Of a stretch of DNA of 62,000 nucleotides, positions 1-10,019 are shown piece by piece. The stretch is from Phoronis australis. Taxonomy: Eukaryota; Phoronida; Phoronidae. Both the position numbers and the translations under genes were made by a program. The notes under the pieces are model-generated. The model was not told the origin of the DNA, searched no databases, and was given only the letters and a program-made list of their open reading frames with translations. How positions within the stretch are numbered: the stretch's first letter is position 1; the number at the start of each line of letters is the position of its first letter. Where the stretch lies: assembly GCA_002633005.1 (NCBI GenBank), contig NMRA01000513.1, positions 7,702 to 69,701 of the forward strand, written 5' to 3'.

Positions 1-82
1 ACACACCAAACTTTTTCGTATACGACTTTTCGTATGCTAAAAAGGTGTGTGTAAGCAGATGTTCCAGCAAAAATTTTTGCTG
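1..82. repeat. Two short hairpins at the window edge
   Basis: Bases 1-7 (ACACACC) are complementary to 44-50 (GGTGTGT), with two CGTAT motifs between them. Bases 63-82 form a perfect 20-base palindrome, CCAGCAAAAATTTTTGCTGG. These look like the end of a foldback element whose remainder lies outside the window. No gene is seen between 1 and 397. Confidence 0.35.
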
Positions 83-261
83 GTGGTGTGACTCATACCC
101 AGATGTGCACAATATGGTTTCACGAAACTTATGTGCCAAGTTTATGTGACGAAATCGAGAACGGTTTTTAGTTATCTTAAGAAAAACTCCAGAGACATGT
201 TAAGTGACAGAAACTTACCAGGATGCATGGAAATTTCACTATTTGGCTACAAAAACAAAAA

Positions 262-382
262 ATATCTTTCACGGGAGGGAAAACCCCCCTCCCGACCTCC
301 CCCCGCTCGGCGCTACGCGCCTAGGATTCGACCTTGGCGGGAATCCTAAACCCCCCTTGCTGAAAACGTAGATCCGCCACTG
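262..382. repeat. Fragment of a GGCGGA-ended dispersed element
   Basis: A GC-rich, C-tract-rich stretch ends in GATCCGCCACTG at about 371-382. The same terminus closes the better preserved copies at 28965-29123 and 39501-39839. The other end is not recognisable here, so only a fragment can be claimed. Confidence 0.4.
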
Positions 383-397
383 AATGACCTGCTCCCT

Positions 398-661
398 GCA
401 TGCGCGCACCCATAGAGGGGCTCTGGGGACCTGCGAACGAGCCCTTCCCCCATTTGGTAAAATGCGCAAAAAGGTCCGCCTCAAAGACACAAAAAGTCCG
501 AGAATAACGAAACAAAAAGCCACTAAGAGAGGAATTCGGCGTAAGCACAGTTCGTAGTCCCGAAATAGTGCCGTAATCCGTTTATTTCTCTTTTATTAGA
601 AAAAGGTCCACATGCACAAAAATTCGAGTTTCCCTATATTTTAGGCTGGGTGCGCGCATGC
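398..661. mobile_element. MITE with perfect 15-bp terminal inverted repeats (copy 1)
   Basis: The 264-base element opens with GCATGCGCGCACCCA (398-412) and closes with the exact reverse complement TGGGTGCGCGCATGC (647-661). The interior has no coding sequence. Related copies lie at 8866-9134 and about 40250-40489. They share internal blocks such as the CATTTGG segment, the 'AAAGACACAAAAAGTCCGAG' type segment and the 'AAAAATTCGAG' block before the right end. No clear target-site duplication was found. It is inferred to be a non-autonomous DNA transposon, moved by a transposase not encoded here. Confidence 0.75.
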
Positions 662-1189
662 CGTGTGTGTAGAATGCACGGGAAATGCAAGCGAACGATA
701 CCGTTTTGAAGAACAAAATTCAGTTCCTAAGCCAAGAAACAATTTACTGACATTTGAAACGTGAGAGCATTTTGGGACACTTTGTAGAGTTGTCCGAAAT
801 TCATCAATTTCCTTGAAACTTATTTCAGATAGACAAAAATCATTTGATGTACTTTTATATTTGGGGATCTGATAATAGATCGAAATTTCCCAATGTCGGC
901 CTTCTACTAATTCATGGAAGCATTGTCATTTCTTACAAGATTAGCTTGTAACTGCAAAAATCAGCTCTTAATCAGTCTATTTCATAGATACATAAACATG
1001 TAAATCAGAAACCAACACTCAAATCCATGAACAATGTGTTTACCTTAATTTAAGGATTTAATTCCTGTTTGATCCCCTGTAAATCTTGTACCGAAGTCAA
1101 AAAGCAATGCATTTATTGTCATGTGAATTGTCAGTAATTGTTCGGAAGTCTCCAAACTTCATCAATGTCCTTGAGAATTATTTTAGAAG
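662..1189. other. AT-rich spacer, no gene seen
   Basis: No exon-like reading frame, RNA gene or clear repeat was recognised. The stretch lies between the MITE and the long dispersed repeat. Confidence 0.4.
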
Positions 1190-2320
1190 TTGTTTGGGTA
1201 GAATGTTTTGATGCTGCTGCGCTGTGTACAAATGTTTTGTCTTTTGTGGTGAATTTGGAATCCCAACTTCCCTCGTGAAAACTAGGCAGTATCGGATTTA
1301 CATGTATAGAGGTACAAAGGGATATTTCTCCGAACTGCTCCACCGAGAAAGTGTTCCGTCTGAAGTAGGACACCTTAATTATGAAAGGCTATACATCATT
1401 AACCTTGGAAAAGAGTGACATTTCATTCCAGCGTCGTGTAGTCACAACACTTCGCAGGAATTGACCTTCCTCAACATGAAAGTTGGTTGCACGATTTCAC
1501 AAAAAACAGGAAACTAGATGCAATCGTGTCCAACTTTGGGCCATCTCTCCGTGAGTGGACCCTTAAGAATTTGTCAATAAAAACATAAAAAGGTGGCCAC
1601 TTGAATGTCACCAATGGCCTTCTTCAAGGGTGGGGCCCCTCACTATGAAAATATCTATATTTTTAAAAATGAAGAAATGTGCAGCAATTGATGATATCTG
1701 TCAGATCATCAATTTGTCTCAAGTGATATACAATTCGAGAAAAAAGCGACAGTTGTCTCCGTTATCGCTTGCCAGAGAGGGGTGTCTCGAAAAATGTGGT
1801 TTTGCACTCATAAAATTGACTAATCGAATTTAAAGTAAATCAATATGCTCTGCAAAGTAGATTCGTTTTACATTTTTTTTTCGATTTTTATAAATATATG
1901 CATGAATTATTACGTGAACGTTTTCATATGCGTTTAGACAACCTGTGTTGCGAAACCGGCGACCACAGTAATGTGACGGGACGTTCGAAACTAGGCTCAT
2001 TGTTATTCTTATTTAGTTGCAAATGTTCAGTTATTCTTATGCTAATGTTGCGTCTCAGTGCGCCTTTTTTACGTGGGCATGCGGGCGCGACTGTATGTGT
2101 CGGGCACTTCCCTAGCGACAGACTTAGGATAAGGGTGTTTCCTTCCTTTGGCTTCATGAAAATTGATCGTTATCATGTGTAACTGAACTGAAACGTATGC
2201 CTGATGAGATGAAATACACATTTTTGATGTTCAGTGGTAAGACTTGCTCTATTACAGTAACAATGGCTGGGGTCCTCAAAAGGTAAATCATGCACTCTTG
2301 CAGAGTTGTTTCATGTTCTC
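1190..2320. repeat. Long dispersed repeat, fullest copy
   Basis: 1190-1385 matches 40666-40870. About 1400-1990 matches 47930-48503, including shared phrases such as 'GTCTCCGTTATCGCTTGCCA' and 'AAAATATCTATATTTTT'. 2262-2320 matches 48501-48557 (GTAAATCATGCACT against GTAAACCATGCACT). About 260 bases at 1990-2260 have no counterpart in the 48-kb copy. Short reading frames in the region are not conserved between copies, so it looks non-coding. Element class unknown. Confidence 0.65.
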
Positions 2321-3314
2321 TGGAATTTTCTCTCCTATCTGCATTTAGCAGTCTTTCTTTTCTCGACTGTTCCCGCCCCATGCGTAGGTCGGCTGCCACG
2401 GTTTAATCATGATGCCTGAAAATTTTTTGGGGGGCCGNTCACTACGGCCCTGACATACTATGTCTTATCCAGCCTTTTAGTTAGGCAGGTAGGTGTAATT
2501 CATATTCCAATTTGTAACCTGCAATGTTGCAAACTTTTGAGGAGCTTGAACACGAACCTTCTGACTTAGCAACCACAAAGCGCACAGCCAGCTTTAAAGC
2601 GACTATAAGCCTGACCCACTTTCCACCCTAAATTTTGTCAACTCACCAACCACAATTTGTAATAAGGTTGAAATCCAACCACCCAGATCTTTAAATTATT
2701 CGTGAAATAGACATATTAAGTTACATTCTTTTACATAAATGTATTTTCGGTCTACACGGTTTTGTTAGCCTACAACAGTCCAGTAAACCCTATTTCAGTT
2801 AATCGCGGATTGGAAGCGGCTTTAATATTTAATGTAGGCCTACCATCAACACTAAGACAAATCAAACTGGTTTCAATAAGTATCAATTTGATGATCTGAA
2901 CACAGATACTATCATCCATCTTTGAAAGGTCAATTTCCATGTGATGACAGACACGGAACAACTTACTTAGAACTTTTTTACAGCATAATTTTGAATCAAG
3001 TGAGCCAGGACATGAAATCGGACTTTGAAAGGTTAACGTCGGTGTGATGACAGAAATTATGAACCTCACAAAGAATAAAGCATGGACAGCTTCAAATGCC
3101 AAAAGGGTAAAGGTTCAAGTTCATCAAAACCTCTTGACTCAGGCTCTCCTCTACATAGAAAAATTAAACCATATATTCACCAAATATGTCATAGGTTAAC
3201 GATGTACCTCGTGAACGTAACTAAACATTGTGTCTCGACTAGCATGGCCAAAATAGGCCCCCGCTTTCCGCTGAAATGATTTGACAGCCATGAAGTACGT
3301 CATCACATTACTGG
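2321..3314. other. Spacer upstream of the OB-fold gene; one ambiguous base
   Basis: No gene is seen. An n at 2438 follows a TTTTTTGGGGGG run. Unlike the n bases at 27971 and 29383, it is not flanked by duplicated sequence and looks like a single ambiguous call. Confidence 0.4.
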
Positions 3315-3319
3315 CCAAT
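3315..3319 (+). promoter_or_regulatory. CCAAT box
   Basis: CCAAT lies in CTGGCCAATG, 27 bases upstream of the TATA box and about 90 bases upstream of the OB-fold gene start codon. The spacing suits a class II core promoter. Assigned by motif and position only. Confidence 0.5.
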
Positions 3320-3345
3320 GAAAATCATACTGCCAGATAGCACGA

Positions 3346-3353
3346 TATAAATA
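3346..3353 (+). promoter_or_regulatory. TATA box of the OB-fold gene
   Basis: A consensus TATAAATA lies 61 bases before the ATG at 3407. This predicts a transcription start near 3375 and a 5' leader of about 30 bases. A TATA box this close to a plausible first exon supports an active or recently active gene. Confidence 0.6.
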
Positions 3354-3406
3354 GCGCGTTTGATCGTAAACACACACAGACAATTATTGCTTTCAGAGAC
3401 ACGAAG

Positions 3407-3526
3407 ATGACTACATGTATAAGCCAGCCAGTAATACGAAAAGAATTAAGGAAAGACTCATTTGTGCTTCTAACCACCACATATGAGACTGACACTGCGA
3501 TCAGGGTCCACAAAAAGGATTATCAG
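3407..3526 (+). CDS. OB-fold gene, exon 1
   Basis: Forty codons from ATG (MTTCISQPV...) end in phase 0 at CAG|GTAAGT. The start is the first ATG after the TATA box. The protein begins with a short hydrophilic segment; no signal peptide is visible. Confidence 0.6.
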
Positions 3527-5458
3527 GTAAGTGCAGTTAATTTAATGTCGTACATACGCGAAATTAATGGCTGTAGACTAATGAAAACTAAGAACAATAG
3601 AGGATCATTGTGAAGATTTAAGTATTTGCCTTTAGTTTAGTTCATAAACTTAGTGATAAAACATTTGAAATACTTAAGTATTGTCAACCTTTAAGGACTA
3701 CTAGCAATGCGATTGCAAATGTCCTCCATCTAAAGTAAGATAATTGTAACTAATCGTACTGAACACTGCATAAGGTATATGACAGAGAGGTTTTGCAAAG
3801 AGACGTGAACGTAAACTATGGCACATTCATAATATCGCGTTATACGTGGCATTGGTTGCTGTCACGTGATCCATAGCCATTTGAGTATTTTACGCGACTA
3901 CGGAAGGTTTCGCTTTAGAAGCAATTACGTATCAGTCATTTACTTTCACGTTAGGCAGCTAAACTTGATTTAGTATTAACTCACCTCTTTTTAGCAACAC
4001 GTTTTAAAAAAATTGATGTCTGTTTTAAACTGCTATATCTTTTTCAGATTTTCGGAAACGTGGCGGCGTTTGAGGTACATGAAAACAAGGTTAAGGAATT
4101 CCTTGCACCGCCATACATAACGGTAGAGGAATTGAAAACTTCTCCAAAAGAACGAAGATGCTCGTTCGCAGGAACTGTTTCAAAAGTGTCTTGATTTGAA
4201 AGAAGAACCGCATTACAAAAGAAAAACTGGCGCACTTGATAACAGTGCAGATATCGAGCTATGGGGAAATCGTGCAATTGCTACTGATATCGAAAAAGCC
4301 GACCAAGTGCGTGGAAGCGCACTTGAGGTAGACGTCTATGGCTCCAAAGTAACACTGAACTCAGTGACGGAAACAACTATTTTGGTAAGATATTCCAAAA
4401 TATGTAAAGGTACTAAACAAAAGAAATCTTAATACGATAAAAAGAGCTTAATTATTTTCCAATCATATAGAATCAACCAGTGAGAACGTGAAATACATGA
4501 TGTTCAGACAAAATCAAGAAAGAGGTAAACTGTAAAATTGTGTTGTAAATTGCAGATCGACGAAGAAAGTAGAGAGGAGAGCATACAAGTCATGGGCATG
4601 AACAAAAGGTAAATATTATATGGTGAATTGCACAAAAACAACGTCCTAAAACCAATATGAAAATTTACGATCATACATGTTACAGGCTCGCCACAACGCA
4701 CACGCAATAAATGCCGCAAAATCTAGATCATAATGATTTCGTACATATATTTGGTATGGATAAGTAGAATATTGATGATAATACGTGTGCACTTTGAAAA
4801 ACAATTCGAGGTACAACTGTATTTTGTGAAAATTGCTAAATAAATTTTAAGAAAAACGAACAATAATACAAACGTTTTCGATTGTTTATGTCACAGTCAT
4901 GTCCAGTAAAAACTCCCTTTTTACTCATTACTCATTTTAGATAGGAACCTGGAGATTTGACCAGTGTATACACCTACCTTAGTACAAAGCTGTGTTGACA
5001 TCGTGTCATCTAGAGGGATAATCGGAAACAAGAGAACAATGTCTGGACGAACACACATGTTTTTAGCACGGTACATTTGTTTTGAAGTTCCTCTGCGTTT
5101 GTGAGTGACAAATTGTCCGTGTCAACATCGGAGTTCATAAATGTCCAAGCAAAGACCGTTTGTTGGCCAGAGCCACGCAATCTAACGACCTACATGTGCA
5201 TTGTGTCTAAAGAAAAGTGCACATAAGAAATTAAGATTTCTAGTTTGATCTCAAAATGCCACTATACAATTACGGTTTACAATATTTCTATAACGTTTGC
5301 GTTCTCTCGTTTGCAGCACCGTGATAACTACGGATCGCACCTACAAGATTGACAGCGAATGTCAACAGCCACAGGAGACGCCAAAATATTCCTACATCAT
5401 CTTCGCTACTATAACGAGAGGATTAAATACCGAGATGACGATCGTAGAAGAAAACTAA
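3407..5458 (+). CDS. OB-fold (RPA-like) single-strand nucleic-acid-binding protein; four exons, exon 2 frameshifted
   Basis: Exons are 3407-3526, 4048-4384, 4556-4608 and 5317-5458, each with GT/AG junctions, giving about 216 residues once the break is allowed for. Exon 2 has the look of an OB-fold: CSFAGTVSKV (first strands), then KTGALDNSADIELWGNRA (the 'D-x-S-G-x-I-x-L-x-L-W-G' type core), then a strand ending SVTETTIL. This resembles replication protein A-type DNA-binding domains, which bind single-stranded DNA or RNA. The exact role is unknown. The frame changes by one base near 4187-4196: the first frame hits TGA just after GTVSKVS, and the next frame opens at LKEEPHYK. The rest stays open with correct splice phases. 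This is either a sequencing or assembly error or a young pseudogene. The upstream TATA box and downstream AATAAA favour a gene that is or was expressed. Confidence 0.65.
4048..4384 (+). CDS. OB-fold gene, exon 2 (contains the frame break)
   Basis: The acceptor is TTTTTCAG at 4040-4047 and the donor is TTG|GTAAGA. It encodes most of the OB-fold. The first part reads in frame with exon 1 up to a TGA at about 4192. The second part (LKEEPHYKRKTG... to TTIL) reads one base over and leaves in phase 0, matching exon 3. Confidence 0.6.
4556..4608 (+). CDS. OB-fold gene, exon 3
   Basis: A 53-base exon between TTGCAG and AG|GTAAAT encodes IDEESREESIQVMGMNK plus two bases of the next codon. The phase (2) fits exon 4 exactly. 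Confidence 0.55.
5317..5458 (+). CDS. OB-fold gene, terminal exon
   Basis: After TTTGCAG at 5310-5316 the exon supplies one base to complete the split codon and then 46 sense codons ending ...MTIVEEN and TAA at 5456-5458. AATAAA overlaps or follows the stop. Confidence 0.6.
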
Positions 5459-5515
5459 TAAAAAAACAAGCATTCTGCTATTTAATATTAAACGTTGTAG
5501 TGTTAAATAAAATGT
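5457..5515 (+). terminator. Polyadenylation signals of the OB-fold gene
   Basis: AATAAA occurs immediately after the stop codon (about 5457-5462), and again about 50 bases later in TTAAATAAAATG near 5506-5512. The second is better placed for cleavage downstream of a short 3' UTR. Confidence 0.5.
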
Positions 5516-7086
5516 GTTGTTAAACTATACACAGTTCGTTGATCTTTGTCTCTTCTGTTTTGTCATCGTTCATATTTTGGGACTAACATGTTTTCGTTTA
5601 ACGATCAATGGCTTCAAAAATTTTTAACTCTGCTGTTATAAGTACGGCGTTTTTAACGTCATTTTCTAAAACCAAAGGCGTTTCAACATATGAACACTTG
5701 ACGAATCCCTGTCCGTTCCGGGCGTCCTGGTGTATATTTTAAAACGGGAAATTTACAATGGCCAAAATGAATGAACGTAAATTGCGGCGTGGGGACTGTC
5801 TGATGAATATTGTTTGAAAAAAGGTTTTGAGTTATTTGCTTTTAAATTTCAAAAACGTTCATTACATTGTTCTGTATTTCTTTGAAGTCTAAAATAAACG
5901 GCATAATATGTGCACGCTATCAACGATCGCATACGTGTCGGGTCACTAGTAGTTAAAAATTTCAAACTTGTCTTCAGTTGGTAAAATTTGGGAATATCTC
6001 GCGTACACAAGTGTTTCACGGTACTGGGCATGGAAAATTGGATGGACTGGACGCGCACGTGATCTGTAAGTCTTTAGAGCACGGACAAACTGTATCGTAC
6101 TCCACATGAACATGACATTTGTTACTCCATGTGATGTTTTTAAAGTGCACTTAAGAGGTGTACATGTATTTGCGCAGTTCCAATTGCAAGAAATCGGGGA
6201 CTTAACGAATTCTCCTAAATCTCGTGTCTTGTGTCATAGTTTACACACACATTTCATCTGTTTCTGTCCGTGCATTGTTATTGGGATAGCTCTGCGATTT
6301 ATGACATTTTCTAATAAATATAATAAAACGTTGATGAAAACGATTAGGAACGTAGTCCGTTAGTTTGGAGCGTTGTATGAAAAGGTCCCTAAACATTTTC
6401 GATAACATCGACAATTGGTATAAAAAGGAAACGTTAGGGACTGTTTCATACAACCGGACAAACGCTTCGTAATAGTATGAAGTACATGTAGTCTAGGCTT
6501 CACGGCTTTTGATCGGTAGCTTGCGCACACCGCATATTCGTTCATTGGTTGAATATCATATGTGCAACTCCAGACGCTTTTTGTAATCACGGTAAAGGGG
6601 GTGTATACAAAATGGTCAAATCGCCAGTGCCGGGTGGGATGAGCTTCTATTGAACGATGACGCTATGGTTCTTAAAATGGTTAGATGACAACTAGTGCCC
6701 TACTAATAACTTAGGAGTCACTGAACACTTCTCCGGATATGTTTTTTTCTTGTATTTTCGACTCTTTCTCTGGCTTAGAAGGTTTTTTATTGTAGTTAAA
6801 GATAGAACAAACATGTCTACAACCCTTCACATCTTTCCGTAAGTGAGTAATTGCTAAAGGCATGCAAGGAGAGTAGACATTAACGCTTTTAAATTTACTT
6901 TGAAATAGACTTTTTAAAACCTTCTTAAATCAGAAAAAACGCCATTGTATTCTACAATGTCGGTTTTTACATTGAACCCATTTATCATGAGGTCTAAACT
7001 AACGAAATCGTCGTCAGCAACAATGGAGAAACGAATCATCGTTATGTCTTAGTATTTCAAACACGGATTTCGTCCATTGACACACA
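5516..7086. other. Intergenic stretch, no gene seen
   Basis: AT-rich sequence with only short unconserved reading frames. No repeat or RNA gene was recognised with confidence. Confidence 0.4.
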
Positions 7087-7700
7087 ATGTTGACTAAAGA
7101 ACAAGCTGAATTAGATGCCTTCAGAGACAGGCTACAGCACATGATTCTGAGCGTAATTTCAAAACTTTCGAAGAACCTGTGAACAAAATCCAACAAAAGA
7201 TTTCAGGAAGTTCTGCCCAGGAAAAACGAGGAAATTGAGCACCCAAACTCTGAAGTGAAATCTAAGCCCGATGAAAAAAGTGTTAGTCTAACGACGAAAT
7301 CAAATAATCTAAAGCATTAATTCCGTCGGAACTACTTACTGATTACTGGCGTCAAGAAAACAGAAAACGACACTACAGACAGGCATGTTGGACTTTGTTC
7401 CCAAACGCAACCTGATAACGTCATAACGAAAAAACATCTGGACCGCACTCTGACTTAGAGACAGAATTGTTCTTAAATTTACAACCTACAATGCGCGTAA
7501 AGCATTTTTAATAAGAAAAAAGAAATAGGCCGCAGCATTTTTGCCAACGACTACTCTTTCAATGTCGACAGCTGAAACGAAAAGTAATGATTCAAGCTAC
7601 CTGGTCCACAGATGGTTCAGTGAAAAAGAGAGTCAACGACAAGACCTATACATTGACAAGTATTGGAGAAGTGAATAAACTGATAATCCCTGCAGAATAA
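7087..7700 (+). pseudogene. Decayed ORF1-like relic of a non-LTR retrotransposon
   Basis: Several broken reading blocks run in the same direction. The first is a helical, charged start (MLTKEQAELDAFRDRLQHMI...) with an in-frame stop, then a hydrophilic linker. A block in changing frames follows containing 'IVLKFTTYNARKAFLIRKKK', 'IFANDYSFN' and finally 'IQATWSTDG...VNDKTYTLTSIGE' ending in TAA at 7698-7700. The pattern 'F-x-xYxxRxxF...KxK', then 'xAxWSxDGxxxVK...' and 'xxIxSxxEV' resembles C-terminal regions of ORF1 proteins of invertebrate LINE-like elements. No reverse transcriptase follows downstream. At least three stops or frame changes are present, so it is dead. Confidence 0.45.
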
Positions 7701-8357
7701 TAAACAAATGTAGCAGCTATAGATCACAGTGACAGTTCTTTGACTTTTGTTTACAAGAACTCCGCATCGGTTTTACCACTCTCTTGATGTTGCGTAAGTA
7801 ATGTCTCAATATCTGTCTCGCTGGCACCGTTCTGTGTTTATTAACGTAAACACCTAACTTAATCACTGGGTGACATCCAACCGATTATTTTGTTTTTAAG
7901 TCTCCCATCTCATAATACAGTATTTTTTCGATGCAGTCTTGATAATATATAGAGAGTTTATATTTTCGTTAGTTTAAACAGTAAACCACAACTTTTCACA
8001 TTTGAATTTGGCATGACATTGTTGCAGAACAGCGCAGTTGCGATGTCGTTAGTCATACATGTACCAGTCCACGAGACCTTCAGTTATTGACAATACTCAG
8101 CTTTGCAGTGCAAATGGTTTGTTATTCAAATGTATTAGCAACTTACCATCAACATTTAGCAACACCGTTTTGAACCTATATGTTTTTTGCATTATCATAT
8201 ATCTTCTACACGCACTGCTAAGAACTAGAGAATGAAACCTCGTCTACATATTGGAAAAGACATGACAATTTCAGATAAAAGATAAAAATTTTCAGGCAAC
8301 TATATTGCCATCTCATTATGTACTCAAAATGGGACCATTTTCAAATGCCTAGGTAGA
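7701..8357. other. Spacer, no gene seen
   Basis: No supported feature was found between the ORF1-like relic and the small foldback element. Confidence 0.35.
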
Positions 8358-8498
8358 GTTCAGTAACGCTAGAACCTCCCTAAAACGCAAGACTTTCCGA
8401 GATTACGTGAGATAGTGAGATACGTGTATTGCCGTGCATTTTAAAGGAGAACGCGTGGTTTTGGTTAGATTCTAGCGCAGGTCCTAGTGTTACTGAGC
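8358..8498. mobile_element. Small foldback element, ~20-bp inverted ends
   Basis: GTTCAGTAACGCTAGAACCT at 8358-8377 is matched in reverse by 8479-8498 with three mismatches. The interior AACCTCCC...GCAAGACTT also resembles 57587-57615 (GGACCTCCCTTGAAAAGCAA). No coding capacity. Inferred MITE. Confidence 0.5.
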
Positions 8499-8627
8499 AC
8501 TATCATGTGATGACTAGTTCAGCGATTCAAAAATATCAGTCAGTCTTTGATATTTTTTTAATCTTTAGCACCAACTTAACTTTGAACCTGTGATTTCACC
8601 TTCTCAACTCTTCACAACATGCGCAAA

Positions 8628-8705
8628 AATACGAGCGTAAAATTATGAACGTAAAGTTACGAACGTAGAATTATGAGCGCAAAACACGAGCGTAAAATTA
8701 CGTGT
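8628..8705. repeat. Degenerate ~16-bp tandem repeat
   Basis: About five diverged units of the form ACGAGCGTAAAATTATG occur (ACGAGCGTAAA, GAACGTAAAG, GAACGTAGAA, GAGCGCAAAA, GAGCGTAAAA). Similar GCGTAAT/GCGAA words trail up to 8867, directly before the MITE. Confidence 0.55.
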
Positions 8706-8865
8706 ATACAACTGCTAGATAGCTCAAGTGACCAACAAATCAATTTCTCATTGGTTATAACAATAACAAGCGAAGTCTAGCTTATAGTTACGAATGTGAT
8801 AACGGGCGAACGATTACAGTCGAAAACACAAGCGAAGTCTTGGATGTAAGTAAGAGCGTAATAAC

Positions 8866-9134
8866 GCATGCGCGCACCCAGGGGGGTTTGAGTGGGCTTG
8901 AGCAAGCTCCGCTATTAGGCAATGTGTACTAAAAAGTTCCGCCTCAGAGAAACAAAAACTCCGAAAACAAGTAGAAAATGAGACAAAGGTCCACTAAAAA
9001 AGTATGAAATACCAAAAATCTGCGAAGGTACAATTTATAGTTTTCAACGTACTCGAGGAATCTTAGTAAAAGGTCCACATTATCAAAAATTCGACCCCCC
9101 CCCCCTCGCCATTTTGGGCTTCGTGCGCGCATGT
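8866..9134. mobile_element. MITE copy 2 (GCATGCGCGCACCCA family)
   Basis: The left end at 8866-8880 is identical to the left inverted repeat of the copy at 398. The right end, around 9119-9134 (CGTGCGCGCATG), has diverged. Internal order is conserved: 'CCGCCTCAGAGAAACAAAAA', then 'AAAGGTCCACATTATCAAAAA', then a C-rich block. Confidence 0.65.
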
Positions 9135-9604
9135 TACGAGCCTCACTACCCAAACGGCCCACGATAGGTTTGTGGCCACACAGCAATTAGGAGTGGCGCA
9201 AGTTAGGCCTAGGTTAGAACAAGTTACCCTACCTGGATTCCCCGCAAACAAAATGGATACTTTTCGGATTAGGACTGAATTAAATAGTAAAGTCTAACGG
9301 TTACTAGGAAGGTATAATTGCACAGAAGCCATGCATTACATTTTGTCGTACCTTTTCATATTTGACTATTTGACGGTAAAAAAATCAAAATAATGGACAT
9401 TTAGTCCACAGCCTACAGGGCTTATTTATAATCACTTGACATTCCATCGGAGTACAAGTAATCAGAACTTACAACCTGCAACAAAATCAAAACATTTGTC
9501 TAAAACGGCACACCATTATCAGTAAACTCAGTCTCAGTATAGAGGCAGTAAATATATAAATGCTGAGGATTGGCAATAGTGAAATGTATCAAATAAATAC
9601 AGAA

Positions 9605-9680
9605 AAATCGGGAATCGAATCCCAGGTCTCTAGAATGCCACTTTAGTGCTCTTTCCACTGAGATAGGCCTACTGAGGACC
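9605..9680 (-). mobile_element. tRNA-derived SINE head
   Basis: Read on the minus strand, this has an A box (TATCTCAGTGGAAAGAG, 9650-9666) and a B box (GGGATTCGATTCC, 9611-9623) at tRNA-like spacing. The stems do not pair as a functional tRNA and there is no acceptor stem. It is the pol III promoter head of a SINE rather than a tRNA gene. The body probably runs toward lower coordinates. Confidence 0.6.
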
Positions 9681-10019
9681 CGATATCGGTTGCAGTCAAC
9701 TGTAATGCCGTACATGAACATCCCATGAGCGGGCGTTTTGCGTTTTCCATTATGGAGCATTATTGTAGGAGACTTCATGACGAATACAGTTGTGTGGCTA
9801 GCAGGAATCACAAGAAAGCACACAGGTTATTCCATTTGCTTCTGAAAGCAGTTATCATTCGACCGAGTATCATTAAATTGCAAGACAAATCTACCAATCA
9901 TTATTTTAGAAAAGGAAAGGATTGCAGTTATTCAGAGATCGCGCTGTGTCGCCCTGCGATGTGTTTTCTTGCAAACGAGACGCAAATCTCGGACCATACA
10001 GTGTAGTTTAAAGGGAAGG

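Noticed and set aside
2438-2438. Third contig join at an n
   Set aside because: No duplicated flanks; it looks like a single ambiguous base next to a G run.
2770-3102. 110-codon minus-strand frame upstream of the OB-fold gene
   Set aside because: No motif, and it lies opposite the promoter region. Probably chance.
9605-9680. tRNA gene
   Set aside because: A and B boxes are present but cloverleaf stems and the acceptor stem do not form, so it is called a SINE head. The same holds at 43830-43947 and 60500-60570.
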